This document shows, piece after piece, positions 56,790 to 64,000 of a stretch of DNA of 64,000 nucleotides. The notes under the pieces were generated by a model, which worked only from the letters and a program-made list of their open reading frames with translations, ran no database searches and was not told where the DNA came from. The number at the start of each line of letters is the position of its first letter. Position 1 is the stretch's first letter. The translations under genes were made by a program, and so were the position numbers. Origin of the DNA: Morella rubra (Eukaryota; Streptophyta; Magnoliopsida; Fagales; Myricaceae); assembly GCA_003952965.2 (NCBI GenBank), contig CM025853.1, positions 1,456,803 to 1,520,802 of the forward strand. Direction: 5' to 3'.

Positions 56790-59337
56790 AGAAGGGAAGA
56801 TTTTTTCCATTTGAATGTGCAACTTTCATGTTCCCATGCTTTGTTGATGGAACGCCCAGGCCTAACAGGATTTGAAGCTTTTAACTGGTTTCGTGGGGTT
56901 TGTTTGGAAATGAGTTGCGGTTATGGTTATGGTTTTATCCTGGGTTTAACTTTCAAATTTTAATTTTTCAATTCAAATATTGTTTTGTTGTAAGGGTTTG
57001 TTTGTTGTTGAAGATTTAAAATGTTTAATTAAATTAAGAAAAAATTTCATAGGTTTTAGGCCTTGGGTTTTAAAAAAATCTCAAAAATTTTGGTATGAAA
57101 ACTAACTCAAGGTTGTTACTGGAGATAATTCTACTTAAGCTAAATGTCAAGGCTAAAATCAATCATTGTCTACCACGTGTTTAAAATTCTTTGTCTGCTT
57201 CATTCGGTGCCACAGCTAAATGTTAAGAACGTGTTTAAAATTCCTAGTATGCTTCATTTGGTTTCCTGTCTGTCACGCCGCATACGTCGAAATTAGTTTT
57301 TGTATCACATTGCATACGAATGGCAGACGAGAGACCGAATTGAGCAAACAAGAATTTTATACACATATTGATTTTTGACATTTAACTTAAGTGGAAGCTC
57401 CGTTTAAGTAACGAAGTTGGCTTGAGTTAATTTTCATAAAAATGAGAAACCCAGTTTTGAGATTTTTTTTAAAATCCAATAGACTTTTAATATTAGGCTA
57501 AAAAGTGAGTCCTATATAATTTTTCCTTAAATTAAATAATATTAATTTATAGTTATTATGATATTAAATAAATAAAAATAGAAAAAGTTTCATAAATATC
57601 AAAAATTATAAAAATAGAAAAAATATGAAACTAATAAAAAATATTCATAAAAATTAAAAGACAAAGATAAAAATCGTGCAAAATTTATAAAACAAATAAA
57701 ATTTTACAAAAATAATAAAAAAAAAAAAAAATTAACAACATATCAAAAATTAGAAAAAATAGAGAAAATAAAAAATAATAATTAAAATAGTTACAAAAGT
57801 GTATAAATGTCTATAAATGTTTTAAAAATAGAAAAATACTTTTGGAAATTTAGTAATGATTAAACCAACAAATAAACAAAACAAAAAACAAAAACATAAA
57901 ATTAATTTTCCATTGACTATGAAGAAATCTTTTCTTTTTTTTTTCTCTATAGGATTTTTATCCAGCAACCATGTTCTTTTTTCCTAGCAACCATGTTCAG
58001 CATTGATTCAGAAGTACATGTCCTACCACTTAACTCTCATTTCAATAGGCATATTATAATTTATTTGACTGACTATGGTTGCACCTAGATAAGCAGAAAT
58101 GAACTGAAAATTTCAGCATTAAAATAAATTTTTTTTTTGGGGGGAAAAGAACTTCATACTGAAAGAAATAAACAGAGTTCGGTACAACAAACTAACTAAG
58201 CAAAAGCAGAATCAAGGAGGGATTGATTACAGTAAGTTGATTGACTTAGTTAAATGAATTATTTGCACTTTTCTTTTCTGAGCGAACTATTTGCATTTAT
58301 TGCTACTACACGGCTCGTTAGCGTTGAGTAACTGCTTACCACGGGTGTTAGAGAGTTTGTACTTTGCAAAATTTTTTGTGGGTAAATGAAAGGGAAAATG
58401 TCCGAAAATGGCTTGGGGATGCTACCATTGACTTTCATTTCCAAAAGTATTTTTCTATTTTTAAAACTTTTATAGAAATTTATACACTTTTGTAACTATT
58501 TAATAATTTTTTTATATTTTCTCTATTGTTTTATTTATTTATTTTTGTAATAATTTTGATAATGATTATATTTGCTAATTATTGTTAAATTTTTATTTTT
58601 GAAAATTTTAATCAATTTTTTTTAATTTATATTTTTGTAAAATTTTATTTGTTTTATAAATTTTGCACGATTTTTATCTTTGTCTTTTAATTTTTATGAA
58701 TATTTTTTTTATTAGTTTCATATTTTATCTATTTTTATAATTTTTATATTTATGAAACTATTTTCTACTTATTTTTTTTATATATTTTATTTTTTAAAAT
58801 TTTTTTTATTATTTGAATATCATAATAACTATAAATTAATATTATTTAATTTAATTAAAATATAATCATTTCAAATCTTAAACAACAAACAAACCCTTAC
58901 AACAAAACAATATTTAAATAAAAAAAATTTGAAATTTGAATGTTAAACTCAAAAGTAAAACCAAAAAAAACCACAACCATTTCTAAACAAACCTTCGAAT
59001 TATAGAATAAGGTAATTTAAAAGTCAAAATTATCAATTTTATTATATTGAGTTTCGAATTAATACATTTCTTTCATGCGCATGCGCATTTTCTGATAATA
59101 TCTGCCATATAACTCATTTTTTTCCTTCATTTTTACTGTAGTATCTTATTAAAAGAGGTAAGAATTTTGATAATTTAAAAGCGCAACGAAAAGAAATTGA
59201 TAATTTGAATCTAATTTAGGAGTGAGAAAGGGAAGATTTTTTCCATTTGAATGTGCAACTCTCATCTTCCCACGCTTTGTTGATAGAACGACCAGGCTAA
59301 CAGGATTTGAAGCTTTTAACTGGAGTTTGTGGAGCAT
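56790..59337. repeat. Nested AT-rich foldback elements between direct repeats
   Basis: Outer element 56897-58993: it starts GGTTTGTTTGGAAATG and ends with the near reverse complement CATTTCTAAACAAACC. The arms, about 0.5 kb each in total, are mostly 56897-57050 plus 57486-57860 against 58440-58993. Inner foldback about 57058-57485, with arms around TTTTAAAAAAATCTCAAAA, interrupts the left arm. The whole is bracketed by about 105-bp direct repeats, 56793-56890 and 59225-59330 (both contain GGGAAGATTTTTTCCATTTG). No transposase was found. Confidence 0.7.
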
Positions 59338-59611
59338 GACTAATCAAAAAGGCCCATGAACAGTGTCGTTTTCTGTCCTTATTTTTTGGGCCAACTGTCC
59401 AAATCATTCATAACTCCGAAATTAAAGTTGTAGTTGCAAGTCATATCTTCAGTTTGATCCCATTTTAAATGCAGCTAAGGAGGGAGGGCCCATCCTGTGT
59501 GTCCGTTATATTTTAAAAAATTAATTGAAATCATAATAAGAATTATATGTTACATAATATAATTTGAATAATAAAAATCTTATAACCGAGTCTCCAGATC
59601 AGTCGATTTAC

Positions 59612-60135
59612 AATGCTACATTCGCAATGGGGACTTGGCCAGAAAGATACCACCTTTCGGTAGGTTGTTCATTTTCATTTGTTTTTTTTTACGATACACA
59701 TAAATTCTATAATTTACGAACCGAAAATATTCAGAAGCAAGCAATTTTTCACTCGTACCAATTTCAGCTTTTCTTTCATGCCTGCTCAAACTGCCCCCGG
59801 GTTAAGATCCAGCCGTCTGTAGGAGAACGTTTTTGCTGCAGTTTGGTGGGTTTGTTTATTCTCAAGCTGTGTGGTCGAAGAATGTGAGTTATTCTTTTCT
59901 TTGTTTTGTTGCCTAGTAGTTGGGCCTTTTTAGTTGCTGTACTTGAATTTGAAACTTGTTTGATTATTTCATTAAGGAACCAGTTTTAGAAGAGCTACTA
60001 TTTCCTTTGCCTTCGAATTAGTTCAGCTGATTTGGAACTCCTGATTCACGTCCTGTTATCAGGCGGAGTACTCCGATTCGCGCTGTTGGGCACTAGGAGA
60101 AGTTTGAGAGTTCTGGCCTTCCATGCCCTATTGGA
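59612..60135 (+). promoter_or_regulatory. 5' region of receptor kinase copy B, TATA block missing
   Basis: Similarity to copy A begins at the shared ATTCGCAATGGGGAC. At 59837 the sequence jumps from TTTTTGCT straight to GCAGTTTGG, skipping the copy A bases 44019-44087 with the TATA box. Bases 59338-59611 show nothing recognisable. Confidence 0.5.
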
Positions 60136-63100
60136 ATGTCTCAGTTAGCAGCTTGGACGTACGGAATATTTTTTGTTGCGTGGTTGTGTTGGTCCTCACT
60201 GCTTATTGGAGCAGTGGACGTTACCCACCCGGTGGAAGGTGATGTTGCTTTCTCCCTTTTATTTTCTCCTTTTCTTCTGGAATATCCCCTCGAGGGAATG
60301 CTTGTTTAGAGATATCACCCTGTGCATGGAGGCGTGTTGTATCTATATGACTCCTATATTAAGTAATTGTCTGCTAACTTAGCATATCAACATTCCCTTA
60401 CCCCAAATGGGAGGTGAATAATGTAGCATTTAGTTGAGCTGCAGATGTTATTTGAGTTTGTATGCTCAAACTTGTCTTTACTAACACTTTTGGTGTATAT
60501 TTTTTGAATAACGCTGCTTTACTTTCAATGTGGACACTGACTCTAAAATTTAGAGAAACAGAAGGACCAGCAAAGCCTATGGAGTTTCAAAATTGGCATG
60601 GTGACAACATGATGATTAACCTTGGTATTAATTTGCAGTGACGGCATTACGGGCCATCAAGAAAAGTTTGGTTGATCCCAATAAGAATCTGAGTAGTTGG
60701 AATCGAGGAGATCCGTGTACATCAGATTGGACTGGTGTGGTGTGCTTGAACAGGATATCAGATGATGGATATCTACATGTTCAACAATTGTATGGTTTTT
60801 TCCTCTCCTATTATTTATTTGTATTAGGGTAGATTATCTACGTGAATAATGTTACGTCTTTCATTCCCCTTGCACATGATGAGAACTATATTATTCCACA
60901 TCTATATCTACACATAGCAATTCCTGCCAGCAAGCAAATTTCCTTGGTTCTCTTGTGCAGTGCAGATTAAAGGAAATGGTAGGAATGTTCAATTTACTGG
61001 GGTGGGATCTATGGGCCACATGTTTCTCACTTTTTCCAGAAAGCACCATCATGTCTTAATGTTCTTAAAATCTATCATCATGATCTTTTCATTTATCCAG
61101 AAAATGATAACTAATCCATTGTTATTGACTTCATTACCCACTGACTCAGTGATTATCTCATGCCTAAAAGGAAACATTTCAAATAGGCTATTATCTAGCT
61201 TTTATAAAACTTGGTGCTCCCAAATGCATGGGCTATTCCATTGACGAACTAGCATTGGTGCTCGAATAATTTTCATGTGGACCTTTTCTCTGCAGGCTAC
61301 TATTGAAAATGAATTTGGGAGGAGTTTTATCTCCAGAGCTTGGCCATCTATCAAACGTGACAATATTGTAAGGCAAAGCATATCTGAAAGCTACATTTTG
61401 TGCTTCAGACATTTTTATCTGAATGGAAGTTTTTGGGTACCAATTTCAGTTGATATTCAGTAGCATTGTTGTGCTCTTCTCTGCTGTGCATTTGGTTTAC
61501 CGATCCCACTGATGTACTTTTCTCTGTCTACTCTGTTAAAGGGATTTTATGTGGAACAACATAGGCGGGAGTATACCCAAGGAGATAGGCAATATTACCT
61601 CTTTGGAACTCTTGTAAGTTTATTCAGCCTTTGTTTTTGGATACCCAATAATGTTATGGCATGATTACGTACTTTTGCCATTAAAAATATGCAGATATGC
61701 TACTACTTCATGCGTTGAAAACTTTTGATTTCTAATTTATGTATAGTCCTTGTGAGTGATCCCATTGCTTGATATTTATTAGGTTTACCAGGTGTTTTGA
61801 TACTGCAGAGCTGTAGCACATTTGCCTTCTATCTAATTCTGTTTGTAATACTCTATGTTTCCAGGCTTCTGAGTGGAAACCAATTAACAGGTCCCTTACC
61901 TGAAGAGCTCGGTTATCTTCCAAACTTGGACAGAATACAGATTGACCAGAACAACATATCAGGACCGCTGCCCGTATCATTTTCATATTTAAACAAAACG
62001 AAGCACTTGTAAGTTTGTTTCAAATTTTCTGTTGTCTAAAATCTGTTCTAGAATGACTAACACTTGTACTTCGTTTTTTCCTTTTACCTATTCTTTTCCT
62101 TTTATTTTTCCCCTTGTGAGCAGTCATATGAACAACAATTCAATTAGTGGGCAAATCCCACGGGAGCTTTTCAGATTACCAAGTCTGGTTCACTTGTAAG
62201 TCGGTCATGGTCATAGTTCTTGTATTTTTAATGAAGTTCATCTGTTTGTAGAATATATGACATTAGTGACCGTCTTCAAATCTGCACCTGCAGCCTTCTT
62301 GATAATAACAACTTATCAGGGTATCTTCCACCGGAGTTCTCCGAACTGCCAAATTTACTGATTCTGTATGGTTTCTGTTCCCTGGAATGTAAATATATTT
62401 CTGTTGATCAGACAATGTCATTAGAGTTTGAAGTTATGAACTTGTTTTCAATTGCTTGTGCTTCCCATCTTGAAGAACGTTATAACTTCTAAATTTCCCT
62501 TTTCCTACTGTGTATACTACTCGAGCACTCTTTTGTCAATTTTCTGAATGCTGTTGATTTCTTGGTTTTGCAGTCAACTTGATAACAATCACTTTGATGG
62601 GACTACAATTCCAGCTTCGTACAGCAACATGTCTAAGTTGCTGAAGTTGTAAGTGCATATTATCATCCTGTGTTTGTATCGAAAGAAAATGCAGAGCAAG
62701 GTGCTAACCTTGAGGTGTGAGGTGGAAAGTTTTTATTTATTTTTTGGCCAAATGATAGTAGAAGTTTTGATGTATGAAAACTGAAATAAAGAGGAAAAAG
62801 GTAGACAAATCAGAGTAATAGAAAATAGGAAGAATGGTGTTTTGTTGGGAAGAACAAATAGATTAGTCAAACATCAATTAAAAGGAATAGAAGAACAACT
62901 GAGATGTAGAGTTGCTTGAGCCAACTACGGTTGCATGAAGCCCTTTCATTCATCTTTTGAAACATCGGAGTCCTTGGTCAACTGAACAAGACAGCCTTTT
63001 CTATGATTAATTTTTTCCGTTTCATATTCCGTGTGTCTCTAGGTGGTTTGATCGAATTCTAAAAGCTACATTATGTCCATTAGCTAGTGTAAACCTTTCT

Positions 63101-64000
63101 TGTTGTTAGAAGCTTTATATGCTTGTAAGATGGCAGTCAAGAAGTATGCAAATTCACATCTGTATTCAGAGATTATAATTTCTCTTTTGGTTGGCTTTAC
63201 CAGGAGTCTTAGAAACTGCAACTTGCAAGGAGAAATTCCCAATTTTAGCCAAATACCAAACCTTGGTTATTTGTAAGTCACTGTACTTTACTTCGCTTTC
63301 TAAATCATTCTGTGATTATAAAGTATGAGCTTTGTAATCAAAAAAATAAATGCATTAGCTGTATCCAATTCTTTTTTACTTTGTCAAAGACGATTCTTCT
63401 GGCTACTTTGTTTATATCATATTCTATAAATTTCAGAGACCTCAGTTCCAATCAGTTAAATGGATCCATACCTCCAGACAGGCTTTCAAAGAAGTATCAC
63501 GACAATGTAAGATTCTCCATCTTCTGGATGACATGTCATCTGCATTTTGTAATTTTCTTTGAATTGAATAGCTACATGTTTAAATATCTGCAGTAGTATC
63601 TTTCAGTTTTCAAAGATAATTTACAGTGACAATTCCCTTGACTTCTGAAACCTCTTATTTGTGCAATACGTTCAGCGATCTATCCAACAACAACCTTACT
63701 GGAACAATTCCTGCCAACTTTTCAGGTCTTCCTGTTCTTCAAAAGTTGTAAGTAGTCTCCACTTGCTCTTTCAACCTTTTGCCTTTCGTTCTATGATTTC
63801 CTGTTATGGTAACTTACTTCCTATTTATCTGAATTCGAGGTCCACTTATCTTAACAATTAGATTTTTGAGTTACTAGATCATATGAATCAATAAATTTTA
63901 AGTTTGCTCTAAACAGATGGATTAATTTGGTAACTTGTTCCTCATGCCAGGTCAATAGCGAACAATTCATTGAGTGGCTCTATTCCAGCCACGATTTGGC
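60136..64000 (+). pseudogene. LRR receptor-like kinase, copy B, 3' end off window
   Basis: Exons 60136-60238, 60639-60789, 61296-61367, 61542-61613, 61865-62008, 62124-62195, 62294-62365, 62574-62648, 63204-63272, 63437-63506, 63676-63747 and 63951 onward. The signal peptide matches copy A. The LRR cap keeps [15 protein letters not shown], lost in A. LRR exons of 69, 72 or 75 bp (one of 144) share the same intron phase after the second base of a Leu codon, so each exon is one repeat (for example LLKMNLGGVLSPELGHLSN). Exons 2 to 9 are intact. Exon 10 is 70 bp, with one extra base near 63492 against copy A, which shifts the frame. If that base is an assembly error, the visible part is fully open. 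The kinase lies beyond the window. Confidence 0.75.

Overview
The window looks like nuclear DNA of a flowering plant, probably a dicot. It is AT-rich and intron-rich, with GT-AG introns. Its genes belong to plant families: aluminium-activated malate transporters (ALMT) and a subfamily VIII-1-like leucine-rich-repeat receptor kinase. About half is plant transposon sequence: CACTA, hAT, MULE-like and other foldback elements, Ty1/copia, a probable gypsy solo LTR and a LINE. I recognise no bacterial or organelle sequence, rRNA, tRNA or CRISPR array. No gene in the window is intact as read.

Layout. 1-9.1 kb: two tandem, same-direction ALMT relics on the minus strand (1-1682 and 6808-8060) inside a decayed segmental duplication. 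10.8-11.1 kb: a foldback MITE with a perfect 9-bp target duplication. 12.0-19.3 kb: a CACTA (En/Spm) element. It begins with CACTACTAGAAAA, carries two blocks of the palindromic motif CGATCGATCG, a decayed plant-transposon-protein gene, a TNP2-like transposase N-terminus and a second transposase-like gene. 20.7-22.6 kb: a decayed minus-strand hAT element. 24.7-32.7 kb: a third ALMT relic on the plus strand, with two hAT-like insertions in its first exon and a 4.6-kb copia element in its last exon. 32.8-39.0 kb: dispersed repeats, orphan exons of an oxysterol-binding-protein-related gene and an unidentified exon. 39.0-41.1 kb: a LINE that keeps its 5' end but loses its 3' end. 44.4-53.9 kb and 60.1-64.0 kb: two tandem copies (A and B) of a receptor-kinase gene. 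A solo LTR (54.2-55.7 kb) and nested AT-rich foldback elements (56.8-59.3 kb) lie between them. Copy B runs off the window.

The original content was two small gene clusters, ALMT anion channels and LRR receptor kinases, expanded by local duplication and then damaged by small indels and insertions. The receptor copies carry complementary lesions. Copy A has its promoter TATA box and a complete set of kinase exons but a damaged ectodomain. Copy B has cleaner LRR exons but lacks the TATA segment and has one frameshift. Many lesions are single-base indels, so assembly error must be excluded before calling all of them true pseudogenes. Larger deletions and insertions in ALMT copies 2 and 3 and in receptor copy A support genuine decay there.
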